64,000 bases of DNA from Acidobacteriota bacterium. Its GTDB lineage: Bacteria; Acidobacteriota; Thermoanaerobaculia; Multivoradales; SZUA-115. The stretch spans positions 62,001 through 126,000 of the forward strand of contig JAJRVQ010000134.1 in the NCBI GenBank assembly GCA_024277255.1, read 5' to 3'. This document shows positions 1 through 11,110 of the stretch, in pieces (within the stretch, counting starts at the first letter, position 1; every line of letters begins with the position of its first letter). The translations under genes and the position numbers were made by a program. The notes beneath the pieces are model-generated. The model searched no databases and had not been told where the DNA came from. It saw nothing but the letters and a program-made list of their open reading frames with translations.

Positions 1-43
1 ACTGATTGTCGAATAAGGCCGCGTGACCGGTTCGGTCCGCCGG

Positions 44-2171
44 CTAATCACCGAAACGTGCGCGGTGCTCCGCTTTGTCCACCACCATCTCCGTCAGCCG
101 GGCGCTGCGCCCGACAACACGGTGAATCGCCTGCAGCAAACCGAGGCGATTGCGCCGCAGCTCTTCATCCTCGTCCATGACCAGTACCTCGGCGAAGAAA
201 CGATCGAGCACTCCGGCCAACTCGGCGGTGCGCCGCAGACAGGCCTCGTGATCGCCGGCCGCAGCCGCCTCCTCGACCTCGTTCTTGAGGTCGGAAAAAG
301 CGACGAAGAGCTCTTTCTCAGCGGGTTCCACCAAGCGCCCCTCATCCAAGTCATACTCCTGAGAGTCTTTGAGGATGTTGAGAATCCGCTTGGCGGAGAG
401 CACCAGCGAGAGAAATTCCTTCTGCTCACGAACGGCGTGCAGGGCCTCGACCCGCGCCTTGAGGTCCGGTAGGTTGTTGCCACCGACGGCCAGCGCGGCC
501 TCGATCTCGTCGTAGGCGAAGCCGCTGAGCCCGAGGACGTGGCGCACCCGATCGAAGAGGAAGGGACGCAGAGATTCCAGAATCTCCTCGCCGCTCTTGT
601 CGAGCTTGTCGCCGTAGAGGCGCGCCGCTTTGGCCGCCAGTAGATCGAGGTCGACCGGCATACCGCCATCGAGAGCGATGCGCACCACGCCCTGTGCCGC
701 ACGCCGCAGGCCAAAGGGATCGCGACTGCCGGTGGGGATCAATCCGAGACCGAAAATCCCCACCAGGGTATCGATGCGATCGGCCAACGCGGTGACCATT
801 CCGGTGCGGCCGCGCGGAATCGGATCCTCTGTCGAGGCCGGCAGATACTGGTCGTAGATCGCCTGCCAGACCTCTTCGGCCATACCGTCTTCACGGGCGT
901 AGATGCCGCCCATCACCCCTTGCAGGGAGGTGAACTCCTTGACCATTTCGGTGGTTAGATCGACCTTCAGGTGGCGGGCAGCTTGCGCGGCCGCTGCCTC
1001 TTGCTCCTCCCAGCCGAGGCTGCGGCACAGCAGCGCGGCCAGATCGGCCAGACGCTCGGCCTTCTCCGCATAGCTGCCGAGCTTCTCGTGAAAAGTGAGA
1101 TGAGCCAGATCGCCGCCACGCTCTTCCAGCGACCTCTTGCGGTCCTCGTGAAAGAAGAAGCGGGCATCGGCGAGACGGGCGGCCACCACCCACTCGTTGC
1201 CGACGCGCACCCGGTCGCTGGGATCGTCGGCGCGATCCATCACCGTCAAGAAGGCCGGCAGCAAACGCGATGGGTTTTCATCGGCCGCCTCTTCGCTCCC
1301 CTCTTCGCCCACGGCCTCGACGGAAAAGGCGCTCTGATGGTCGCGCAGGCTGGCGATCAACACCTCGCGCGGCAGTTCGAGGAACTCCGCGTCGAAGGAG
1401 CCGTGCATCAAGCCGGGGATCTCGCAGATCGCCACCAGCTTGTCGAGCAGTTGCGGATCCTCGACCGGCCGGCCTCCCAGCTCGGCGGCGGCTGCGATCA
1501 TCGCCTGGGAGAGAATTCGCCGCCGCTCGTCGGGCTGAGCTTCGATCCCCAACTTCGCCAGTTTGCGCCGGTATTCCGCCGCTCCTCGCACCGAGAAGGA
1601 TCGCGGAGACAGGATGCTGTGGCCACAGGTCTGCGCCCCGGACTCGACTCCGAAAAGCTCGAAGGGAACGACCTTGCCGTCGAACAGGGCCACGATGCCG
1701 TGGATCGGCCTCGCCCACGGGCCATAGCCATCCCCCCACACCATCGACTTCGGCCAGCTGATTTCGCGCAGTATCTTGGGCAGCAACTCCGCCAAGACCT
1801 CTTCGGTCTCAAGACCGCGGATCGATTGCGTGGCGGCCAGGTACTCGCCCTTGTCCGTGGTGATGCGCTCCACTTGATCCGCCTCCAAGCCGCAACGGCG
1901 GGCGAAGCCGACCAGTGCCGGGGTCGGCGAGCCGTCCTCTTTGAAGGCGACCCGGACCGGCGGCCCGACCACCTGCTCTTCGCGGTCCGGCTCCTTGAGC
2001 GGCAGCCCCTTGAGGATCAACAGCAAACGGCGGGGCGTGAAGCCGGTCTCGACCTCTTTGGGACCGAGATCCCGCGCCATCAGCTCCTCGAATACGCGCG
2101 TCGCCAGCTGGGTGATCGCCGGCTCGAGCATCCGCGCCGGGATCTCTTCCGCCCTCACCTCCAGCAGCAGC

Positions 2172-2185
<14 letters not shown>
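44..2185 (-). CDS. glyS: Glycine--tRNA ligase beta subunit
   Basis: Translation [20 protein letters not shown]...; adjacent to glyQ; the ORF-track start at 2257 is probably too far upstream. Confidence 0.95.
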
Positions 2186-3098
<913 letters not shown>

Positions 3099-3190
3099 GG
3101 GTACTCCTCGTTGGATCTCAACGGTCAGAACAACGGAGATTATCCCGAAGCTGGAACCTTGCCCACCCCTTCGCATCCAAGTCCGGTCTT

Positions 3191-4003
3191 TTACCCCTTG
3201 CCGAGCCTCCCCAGCGTCTGTTTCATCATCGCGTAGCTCTTCAGCTCGCGGCCGAGGAAGGGCCGCCTCAGCTCACCGCAGAGGCGCTCGACCTGCGCCA
3301 GCGTCTGCGCTCCCGGCGGGGATTCGCGCGCCAGATCGGCCAAGTTCTGCCGGCCGATTAGGCGCAGGAAGTCCACCGTCGATGGAGCCAGGCTGAGGGT
3401 TCGGCGAGGCAGTATTCCACCCTCACCAGCGCACTCGGCACAGAGCAGAGCATCACCGTTGGGCGGCAATACCGCGGCGCGCACCGAGCCCGACTCACGG
3501 CCCGACTCATGGCCAAAAACCCGGCCGCACAGCGGACATTCCCGGGGCGGCGGGAAGATCCCCGACAATCTCAGTACCCACGCTTCGAAGTAGCGAGCGG
3601 CCAGATTGGGATCGACACCGGCGAGCAGTGCTTCGAGGGTCGAGTCCAGCAACCGGTAGAGGTATTCACTGTTCTCGTTCTCCTGCGCGAACTCGATCAT
3701 GTGGTCCGCCAGGTAGGCGGTGAGCAGGATTCCCTCGAGATCCTCTTGCAGGCGCCCCCCGGGACGCAGCAAGTCCACACTCGAGATCCGTACCAGCTCT
3801 CGCCCCTCCTTCTCGAACCAACCGATGTTGACCTTCGCCAGCGGCTGAAGCTGGCCCGAGAACCGGCTGTACTTGCGCTTGGCGCCCCGCGCCACGCCCC
3901 TCTTCTTGCCGTACTCGCAGGTCAAGAAGGTGACGATTCGATCGCCGTCGTGCAGATCGACGGTATCGAGCAGCAGCGCTTCGCAGGTGAGCGTCTGCCC
4001 CAC
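3191..4003 (-). CDS. recO: DNA repair protein RecO
   Basis: RecO N-terminal OB-like sequence ([33 protein letters not shown]) and CPLCG/CAEC zinc-binding cysteines. Confidence 0.9.
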   Translation of the reverse strand: MGQTLTCEALLLDTVDLHDGDRIVTFLTCEYGKKRGVARGAKRKYSRFSGQLQPLAKVNIGWFEKEGRELVRISSVDLLRPGGRLQEDLEGILLTAYLADHMIEFAQENENSEYLYRLLDSTLEALLAGVDPNLAARYFEAWVLRLSGIFPPPRECPLCGRVFGHESGRESGSVRAAVLPPNGDALLCAECAGEGGILPRRTLSLAPSTVDFLRLIGRQNLADLARESPPGAQTLAQVERLCGELRRPFLGRELKSYAMMKQTLGRLGKG

Positions 4004-4010
4004 GACCGAC

Positions 4011-5396
4011 TCAGGGGATCAAGTACTTGAACATCAAGCCGGCGAGGGCGAAATAGACCAGGATCCCCAGAATGTCACTACTCGTCGTCACCAGCGGACC
4101 GGAAGCGACGGCTGGGTCGACGCCCAGCCGCTGAAAGAGGATCGGAATCACCGCGCCCGACAAAGCGGCCAGCGTCACCGCGAAGAGCAGCGCGAAGGCG
4201 ACCACCGCCGCGTAGGTGGGGTCACTCTCTTTAACCATGGCGATGAGGAAGACCACCGCCCCCAGCGCCAGACCGATCACCAGACCGACTTTGGCTTGCT
4301 GAAAGAGATACTTCCAGATCCGGCCGCGCACTACCATGATGCGTCCGGTGGCGAGACCGCGCACGGTAATCGTCGAGGTCTGAGCACCGCTGTTGCCGCC
4401 CATCCCCATGATCACCGGGACGAAGAAGAGCAGGTAGAGCGCCTTGTCGAACTGCGACTGGTAGCGCTCCAAGAGGTAACCGGTGACCAGCAAACCGACG
4501 AGGTTGACCAGCAGCCAAGGCAGCCGTATGCCAGCCACCCGCGCCGAGCGGGACTCGTAGAGCAATTCGTCGTCGGAAGTACCGACCATCTTGTAGAAAT
4601 CTTCGGTCGCCTCGTCGGTCACCACATCGACAATGTCGTCCACGGTGACGATTCCCACCAGCCGGCGGTCCTCATCGGTCACCGGGATGGCCAGCAGGTC
4701 GTAGCGGGCGGCCAGTTCCGCCACCTCTTCCTGATCGGTCGAGGTGTGGACCTGAATCAGATCGCGCTGCGCTAGCTCGCCGAGTGAGGTCTCGGGACTG
4801 GCGAGCAATAGCTGGCGCAACGAGGTGACCCCGATCAGCTGCCCTTCGTCGTTGACCACGTAGAGGTAGAGGATCATCCCGATGTCGTCCTGGCGGCGAA
4901 TCGTCTCGGTTGCCTCGTGCACCGTCGTCGACTCGGGTAGGGCGAAGAACTCCGGATCCATGATCCGCCCGGCGGTGTCGTCCTCGTAGGCCAGCTGCGT
5001 CTGCACCTCGTCGAGGTCCCGATGCAGATCGACCAGGGCCAACACCGGCTCGCGTTGTTCCTCGGGCAGAGAATCGACGATCGAAACCGCATCGTCCACC
5101 GAAGCCTGCTGCAAGATGTGCCCAATCTCCTCCGGCTGGAGATGCTCGAGCAGAGACATTCGCTGCGCGGCGTCGAGGTCGGTCAGCACCTCACCCGCCG
5201 CCTCCGGGAAGTCGGCGCTCAGAATCGAGAAGATGTAGCGACTCTCCGCCACGGTGAACGAGCGGAAGAGAAAGGCCACGTCCCCGGGACGCAGGCGGGC
5301 GAGCAGCTTGGCGATGTGGCCTCTGGCCTCACGCCGTGCCAGCCGCCGAAGGGCGTCGGCCAACCGTTCAGTGCGCCGGGTGATCGTCGAATCCAT
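4011..5396 (-). CDS. mgtE: Magnesium transporter MgtE
   Basis: MgtE N domain, CBS pair and TM domain with GMGGNSGAQTSTITVRGLATG. Confidence 0.95.
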   Translation of the reverse strand: MDSTITRRTERLADALRRLARREARGHIAKLLARLRPGDVAFLFRSFTVAESRYIFSILSADFPEAAGEVLTDLDAAQRMSLLEHLQPEEIGHILQQASVDDAVSIVDSLPEEQREPVLALVDLHRDLDEVQTQLAYEDDTAGRIMDPEFFALPESTTVHEATETIRRQDDIGMILYLYVVNDEGQLIGVTSLRQLLLASPETSLGELAQRDLIQVHTSTDQEEVAELAARYDLLAIPVTDEDRRLVGIVTVDDIVDVVTDEATEDFYKMVGTSDDELLYESRSARVAGIRLPWLLVNLVGLLVTGYLLERYQSQFDKALYLLFFVPVIMGMGGNSGAQTSTITVRGLATGRIMVVRGRIWKYLFQQAKVGLVIGLALGAVVFLIAMVKESDPTYAAVVAFALLFAVTLAALSGAVIPILFQRLGVDPAVASGPLVTTSSDILGILVYFALAGLMFKYLIP

Positions 5397-5561
5397 AGCC
5401 CGCGGATGGTAGCACAGGGCCTTGGACGAACAGTTCTAAGCCTTTTTGTTTTCTGCTGCTTAGCTCACGGTACCGAAGCCTCGTACAAATGCAGTAGGAT
5501 CCGGTATCATCGTAGTGAAAAAGACCCTCCCTGAGCACGGGAACCTGAGGAGATTAGCTGA

Positions 5562-6914
5562 ATGAAAATGCGAATCATCCATGGCCTCTGCGCCATGGCA
5601 CTGTTGGCGTCATGGATGGCGCCTGTAGCCACCCAGGCCGCCGAAACGGGAAGAATCTTCCCCTACGAGGCCCACGTCGAGAAACTGGACAACGGCTTGA
5701 CCGCCATTCTGGTGCCGATGGAAGCCGGCGGGCTGCTGGCCTACTGGACGATCGTGCGCACCGGTTCGCGCGACGAGTACGAGACCGGTCACACCGGGTT
5801 CGCCCACTTCTTCGAACACATGATGTTCCGCGGCACGGAGAAATATCCGGCCGAGGTCTACGGCGACAAGACGACCGAGATCGGCGCCGACGCCAACGCC
5901 TTCACCACCGACGACTACACCGCCTACCATCTCGGCATCGCGGCGGAAGATCTGGCGACGGTCATGGACTTGGAGAGTGACCGCTTCAAGAACCTCTCCT
6001 ACCCCGAGGCCGGCTTCAAGACCGAAGCCGGAGCCGTCTACGGCGAGTACCGGAAGAACCGCACCAACCCGTTCTTCGTCATTCGCGAAGCGGTTCAGGA
6101 GAAGGCCTACGATCACCACACCTACGGCCACACGACCATGGGCTATGAGAAGGACATCGCGGCAATGCCGTCTATGTTCGACTACTCACGCTCCTTCTTC
6201 GATCGCTATTACCGCCCCGACAACTGCGTGCTGGTGATCGCCGGCGACCTCGATGTCGCCAAAACCATGGAAATGATCCGCAAGTACTACGGCGATTGGA
6301 AGGCCGGCTACCAGTCCCCCAAGATCCCTGTGGAGCCGCCGCAGGCCGGTGAGCGCAAGGTCGAAGTCAGCTACGACGGCCGCTCCCTGCCGATTCTCTG
6401 GATCGCCTACCACGCCGACGCCTTCGACCCGAACAGCAAGCGCATGGCCGCCGCCAACCTGCTCTCGGAGCTGGCTTTCGGCGAAACCAGTGAGCTCTAC
6501 AGGAAACTCGTCCTCGAAGAGCAGGTGGTGGAATTCCTCGCCGGCGGCGCGCCGATGAACCGCGATGCCGGCCTGATGGAAGTCATCACCCGAATCAAGG
6601 ATCCAGCGAAGGTCGACTACGTACTCGCCGAGATCGGCAAAACCATCGCCCGCTACCAGTCTTCGCCACCCGAAGCGAAGAGGCTCTCCGATCTAAAGTC
6701 ACGCACCAAGTATGACTTCCTGATGAGCCTAGAAACCCCGGACGACGTCGCCGGCGGCCTGTCGCGGTTCATCGCCATCACCGGCGGGATCGATGCCGTG
6801 GACGACATGTACCGCACCCTGGAAGGCGTCACCGCTGAAGACATCCAAGAGGCGGCCAATCACTATCTGTCCCTCGACCGACGCACCGTCGGCATTCTGC
6901 GAGGATCCAACTAA
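5562..6914 (+). CDS. M16 family zinc metallopeptidase, catalytic
   Basis: HFFEHMMFRG zinc motif (HxxEH), signal peptide, M16 C-terminal region. Confidence 0.92.
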   Translation: MKMRIIHGLCAMALLASWMAPVATQAAETGRIFPYEAHVEKLDNGLTAILVPMEAGGLLAYWTIVRTGSRDEYETGHTGFAHFFEHMMFRGTEKYPAEVYGDKTTEIGADANAFTTDDYTAYHLGIAAEDLATVMDLESDRFKNLSYPEAGFKTEAGAVYGEYRKNRTNPFFVIREAVQEKAYDHHTYGHTTMGYEKDIAAMPSMFDYSRSFFDRYYRPDNCVLVIAGDLDVAKTMEMIRKYYGDWKAGYQSPKIPVEPPQAGERKVEVSYDGRSLPILWIAYHADAFDPNSKRMAAANLLSELAFGETSELYRKLVLEEQVVEFLAGGAPMNRDAGLMEVITRIKDPAKVDYVLAEIGKTIARYQSSPPEAKRLSDLKSRTKYDFLMSLETPDDVAGGLSRFIAITGGIDAVDDMYRTLEGVTAEDIQEAANHYLSLDRRTVGILRGSN

Positions 6915-8488
6915 TGCACGCGCCATCGCACTCCACTGTTTTTCGTCATACGGCACGCCTGCTCTGCTTCGGCGCCTGCCTCCTGCTGCCGGCGTTGGGC
7001 TGCACCTCCGGCCAATCCCAGTCTGACGACGGGACCGGTCCGGTTCTCCTACAGGTGGAATCGGACCCCACCATCGCCTTCTCCGTCTGGTTCGATGTCG
7101 GCTCCCAGAACGACCCGGTCGGCAAAGAGGGGCTAGCGCTGATCACCGCGACACTGCTGTCGGAAGGGGCTACCACCGAGAACAGCTACCAAGAGATTCT
7201 CGAAAAACTCTACCCGATCGCCTCCGGCTACGGCGTCTCCGTCGACCGTCAAATGACGACGATCCGCGGGCGAACCCACCGCGACAACCTGGAGACCTTC
7301 TTCAAGCTCTACACCGACGCCTATCTGCGGCCGGCATTCGACCAAGACGACTTCGAACGGCTACGCAGCAACCAACGCAACGAACTCGAGAAGTCCCTGC
7401 GCTACGCCTCGGATGAGGAACTGGGCAAGGCGGCGCTCTACTCGGCCGTCTTCACCGGTACCCGCTACGCCCATCCCGCCCTCGGCACGGTCCAGGGCCT
7501 TGCCTCGATCACTCTGGATGACGTCAAAGCCTTCTACGCCGACTACTTCACCAAGGACAATGCGGTAGTAGCCCTGGCCGGCGGCTTCTCGCCGGAGTTG
7601 GTGAATCGGTTCGAGGCGACGCTAGATGAACTCTCCAGCGAAGAGAGCGAGGCAGCGGCCGGCGCCGGCCACACCGAAACCACGATCGAGGTGGCACCCA
7701 TCGCAGGGCGCCACCTGATCCTGGTCGACAAACCCGGCGCCGACGCCTCGATCAGCTTTGGCTTCCCGATCAATGTCCGTCGCGGCGAAGCGGACTTCTA
7801 CGCCCTCTGGCTGGCCAACTCGTGGCTGGGTGAACACCGCAACTCCTCCAGCCACCTCTACGAGGTGATCCGCGAGGCCCGCGGCATGAACTACGGCGAC
7901 TACTCCTACATCGAGACCTTCCCCGAAGGCGGCCGCCGTCAGATGCCTCCCACCAACGTGGCGAGGGACCACCAGATCTTCGAAGTCTGGATCCGCACCC
8001 TCCCCAGCCACAACGCCCATTTCGCCCTGCGTGCCGCGATCCGCGAACTGGAGCACCTGGTCGACAACGGTCTGACCGAGGAGCAATTCAACCTGACTCG
8101 CTCCTTCCTGTCGAAATACTCTCTCCACTTCGCCCCCACCAGCTCCACCCGCCTGGGGTACGCGATCGACGATCGCTTCTACGGCATCGACGGCGAAGGC
8201 CACCTAGCCCGCTTTCGCCAGCGGATAGACGAACTCACCTTGGAAGAGGTCAACGCGGCGATCAAAAAATATCTCCAGTACGACAACATGAAAATCGCCA
8301 TGGTCACCGGCGACGCCGCCGGCCTCAGTGAGGCCATCGCCACCGACGCCCCGAGCCCGATCGACTACGGCGGGATCGAAAAGCCGGAGGCGATCCTCCT
8401 GGAAGACAAAGAAATCTCCACCTACCCGCTCCACATTCCGGCGGAGAACATCTCGACTATCCCGATCGACGAGATCTTCGAGAAATGA
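6914..8488 (+). CDS. M16 family peptidase-like protein, apparently non-catalytic partner
   Basis: M16 fold sequence with a lipoprotein-like N-terminus (LLPALGCTSG); no HxxEH at the expected site; start overlaps the preceding stop. Confidence 0.85.
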   Translation: MHAPSHSTVFRHTARLLCFGACLLLPALGCTSGQSQSDDGTGPVLLQVESDPTIAFSVWFDVGSQNDPVGKEGLALITATLLSEGATTENSYQEILEKLYPIASGYGVSVDRQMTTIRGRTHRDNLETFFKLYTDAYLRPAFDQDDFERLRSNQRNELEKSLRYASDEELGKAALYSAVFTGTRYAHPALGTVQGLASITLDDVKAFYADYFTKDNAVVALAGGFSPELVNRFEATLDELSSEESEAAAGAGHTETTIEVAPIAGRHLILVDKPGADASISFGFPINVRRGEADFYALWLANSWLGEHRNSSSHLYEVIREARGMNYGDYSYIETFPEGGRRQMPPTNVARDHQIFEVWIRTLPSHNAHFALRAAIRELEHLVDNGLTEEQFNLTRSFLSKYSLHFAPTSSTRLGYAIDDRFYGIDGEGHLARFRQRIDELTLEEVNAAIKKYLQYDNMKIAMVTGDAAGLSEAIATDAPSPIDYGGIEKPEAILLEDKEISTYPLHIPAENISTIPIDEIFEK

Positions 8489-8545
8489 GGGGACTCGCGA
8501 GTCCGGCCTGAGCGGCCGGGCTCGCGCGAAGGGCTCACGCGTTCT

Positions 8546-8579
8546 GCGGGCACGGGCGCAGCACGCTGCGCCCCTACGG
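8546..8579. repeat. REP-like hairpin repeat, copy 1
   Basis: GCGGGCACGGGCGCAGCACGCTGCGCCCCTACGG; near-identical copy at 8606 with inverted arms GGGCGCAGC/GCTGCGCCC. Confidence 0.75.
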
Positions 8580-8605
8580 GGGGAGGAGCCTGGCGACTTC
8601 TTAGC

Positions 8606-8639
8606 GCGGGCACGGGCGCAATGAATTGCGCCCCTACGG
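8606..8639. repeat. REP-like hairpin repeat, copy 2
   Basis: GCGGGCACGGGCGCAATGAATTGCGCCCCTACGG; arms GGGCGCAAT/ATTGCGCCC; exactly 60 bp from copy 1. Confidence 0.75.
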
Positions 8640-8670
8640 AGGCAGGATGGCGACGATTCGGAACCGTGCC
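8639..8670 (+). repeat. Dispersed 32-bp repeat, copy A
   Basis: GAGGCAGGATGGCGACGATTCGGAACCGTGCC; 25/32 identical to the reverse complement of 13943-13974. Confidence 0.5.
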
Positions 8671-8716
8671 GAGAGTCGAGCAAAGCGAGACGCGAGGCCC
8701 CCCAACCACCGCCAAA

Positions 8717-8912
8717 GAGGTGGTCCCTCCCGCGCAGTGGCCTAAGGCCGCGGGCACTTGTCCTGTGGAGGGCAAGAATCGGCTCGCGAAGGATCAGCGC
8801 CCGTGCGTGTTTGAGGCGCCAGCCGAGTTGCGCGGGCGCCCGTAGCGAGCCGACAAGGAGGGCAAACATCCCGCACGCGACCGCCCGGCCACTTCGCGGG
8901 AGAGACCACCTC
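8717..8912. mobile_element. MITE-like non-coding element with 26-bp terminal inverted repeats
   Basis: 8717-8742 GAGGTGGTCCCTCCCGCGCAGTGGCC versus reverse complement of 8887-8912 GAGGTGGTCTCTCCCGCGAAGTGGCC: 24/26 identical; no ORF; no target-site duplication recognised. Confidence 0.5.
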
Positions 8913-8917
8913 GCCCC

Positions 8918-9949
8918 TTATGCTGGCATTTTCTCCCACTCGCTCTCCGGCGCATCCAAGGCCAGCGCCAAACCACCGTCCGAACCGGCGAAGATCGGGT
9001 CCTTGACCACGGTGACGCGGCCGCCACCGATCTGCTCCAGCTGCTGCTGGAGGCTCGCAGCCAGCCCTTTGATCAGGGCGGAACCGCCGGCGAGAATGAC
9101 GTTGTGGCGCACCTTCTCCTGGAACTCGGGTTCCACCTTGGCCAAGAGATCCATCATCGTCTCGGTCACCGGCGGCAAGATCCCCTCGCAGGCCTGGCGG
9201 AGCTCATCGGTGATATCCAGCTGGGTGGGAACGCCGTCGACCGGTGCGGTCACCTTGACCGCCGACTTGGCCTTGCCGACAAAGCTGTAGTCCTCTTTCC
9301 ACTGGCGCAACATGTGCACCGAGATCTTGGCCTCGGGATGCCGGTCACTCACCAGTTGAGCCAGGCGGTCATCGATCCAATCCCCGGCGGTGTTCAGCGT
9401 GCGCTGCTCATCCTCGGTCGGAAAGCGGCCGTTCATCACACAGAAGTCGGCGGTACCGGCGCCGATATCGATGATCAGCGAGTGTAGGAGAGCCTCCAAA
9501 CCATAGGCGACGGCAAACGGCTCGGAGACGATCATCACGCGATCGGCCAGACCGGCCAGTGCCTTGTGCACCTGGGCCTTGCTGACGCGCAGCGCCTCCG
9601 CCGGAACACCGATCACGGCGCGCAACTCCTTGTCACCCCGTGACTCGGAGTCGACGCCCGCCAGTTTGGCCAGAGTCTTGAGCAGCTCGCGTACCGCCGC
9701 CTCGTCCTTCTCCGAACCCTCCTTGATCAGCCCCTCTTCGAGCGGCCGGTGGAGGTCCAACATGCTGCGATTGTCCAGCGCCTCCTGGCCAACGAGGACC
9801 TCGCGCTTCAACACTTTGTTGGCGACCAGATCGACCGGCCAGCCAACGTAGCTCTGGATCATGTGGCGTTTGTCGCTCGAAGTTGAGATCGAGCTGCGCG
9901 AGGTTCCCAGGTCAATGCCCACATGAAGGGTCTTCTGCTTCGGACTCAT
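8918..9949 (-). CDS. MamK-like bacterial actin / actin-like ATPase
   Basis: LHVGIDLGTSRSSI...YVGWPVDL...RSMLDLHRPLEEGLI...AVIGVPAEAL...VSEPFAVAYGLEAL...IIDIGAGTADFCVMNGRFP matches the MamK motif order. Confidence 0.85.
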   Translation of the reverse strand: MSPKQKTLHVGIDLGTSRSSISTSSDKRHMIQSYVGWPVDLVANKVLKREVLVGQEALDNRSMLDLHRPLEEGLIKEGSEKDEAAVRELLKTLAKLAGVDSESRGDKELRAVIGVPAEALRVSKAQVHKALAGLADRVMIVSEPFAVAYGLEALLHSLIIDIGAGTADFCVMNGRFPTEDEQRTLNTAGDWIDDRLAQLVSDRHPEAKISVHMLRQWKEDYSFVGKAKSAVKVTAPVDGVPTQLDITDELRQACEGILPPVTETMMDLLAKVEPEFQEKVRHNVILAGGSALIKGLAASLQQQLEQIGGGRVTVVKDPIFAGSDGGLALALDAPESEWEKMPA

Positions 9950-9956
9950 GATGAAA

Positions 9957-11015
9957 TCAGCTTCCTTTCTGTTCCACGGGATCAGCAACCCCCGAGTAAC
10001 TACGAACGCCCTTGGCTAGGGCTTCCGCGATGAACTGACGATACAAGGGCTTCTGAAGAAGCCTGGCTTCCCGCTCGTTCGACAGACAGGAGACTTCGGC
10101 GAGGATCGCCGGCATGTGAGTGTCGATGAGGACAATGAACGGTGCTCGTTTCACGCCGCGGTCGGCGAGATGGGGATTGATTTCGCTCAGGCTACCAAAA
10201 AGCGACGCTTGAACCTTGCGCGCCAGTGCCTGAGACTCATTGATGCGCACACCGGTGTAGATGCGGTCGAGCAGGTGGCGCATGTCGGCGAGAGAATACC
10301 CGGAATCCCGGTGCTCCACAGCCGCCAGTGCAGTGATGTACGGATCGTCCGAGGCACCCAGGTAGTAGGTTTCCACTCCGCGTGCCGACCGATCCGCAAT
10401 CCAGTTGATGTGGATGGAGACGAAGAGATCGCCGTGCGCCTCATTGGCGATTCTCGCTCGCTCTTGAAGATCAACTCCGACATCCGTTTCGCGGGTCATC
10501 AGGACTTCGAAACCGCTCTTCTGTAGCAGGGTCCGCAAGCGCATGCCGAGATCGAGAACCACCTCCTTCTCAACCACCCCCTGCACGCCCCTGGTTCCCG
10601 CGGCTGAGCCGCCATGGCCGGGATCCACGATCACTCGGCGAACCGCGAGCGGCAAGACTTCGTGCGCCATCTTCCCCGCCACTGCAGCCAGTCTTACCAC
10701 CTCCGGCTCAATGATGCGTTCGGCTTCCACCGCTCGAGGAGACGCGAGCAGCGGCGCCGACAGCGCTACCGGCGAGGAGTACCCTTCACCGCCCACCTCC
10801 TGCGCTTTGGCCAGCTGACCCTGGTTACCAGCGACCAGCAACCAGGCGAAGACAGCGAGTGAAACGGTAGACAGGGTTACCACCGTCCAGCCCAGCCGGC
10901 GGCGACGGTGCACCCGGCGCAGCTGCCTGGCTGGACCTCTCCCCTCCGCCAGATCAACATTGTGGCGGACGACATCGCGCACAAGGCGCCGCTTGATGCG
11001 ACTTACCGTTGCCAT
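9957..11015 (-). CDS. N-acetylmuramoyl-L-alanine amidase (Amidase_3) with N-terminal TM segment
   Basis: VIVDPGHGGSAAGTRGVQGVVEKEVVLDLG...FVSIHINW...APFIVLIDTHMPAILAEVSCLSN. Confidence 0.93.
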   Translation of the reverse strand: MATVSRIKRRLVRDVVRHNVDLAEGRGPARQLRRVHRRRRLGWTVVTLSTVSLAVFAWLLVAGNQGQLAKAQEVGGEGYSSPVALSAPLLASPRAVEAERIIEPEVVRLAAVAGKMAHEVLPLAVRRVIVDPGHGGSAAGTRGVQGVVEKEVVLDLGMRLRTLLQKSGFEVLMTRETDVGVDLQERARIANEAHGDLFVSIHINWIADRSARGVETYYLGASDDPYITALAAVEHRDSGYSLADMRHLLDRIYTGVRINESQALARKVQASLFGSLSEINPHLADRGVKRAPFIVLIDTHMPAILAEVSCLSNEREARLLQKPLYRQFIAEALAKGVRSYSGVADPVEQKGS

Positions 11016-11110
11016 ACTGTCAGCAATCTCCCCTACTTGGAACGATCGAGGGAGGCTTTGAAAGGACCCAATAGCTGGAGATGATACCTGATCTTAGTGG
11101 CGGCGTCGCT

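Noticed and set aside
8204-8869. 221-aa minus-strand ORF running through the intergenic island
   Set aside because: Spans the end of the M16 gene plus hairpin repeats; composition reflects repeats, not protein
8918-9949. Magnetosome island
   Set aside because: Only the MamK-like gene is present; no other mam/mms homologues in the window
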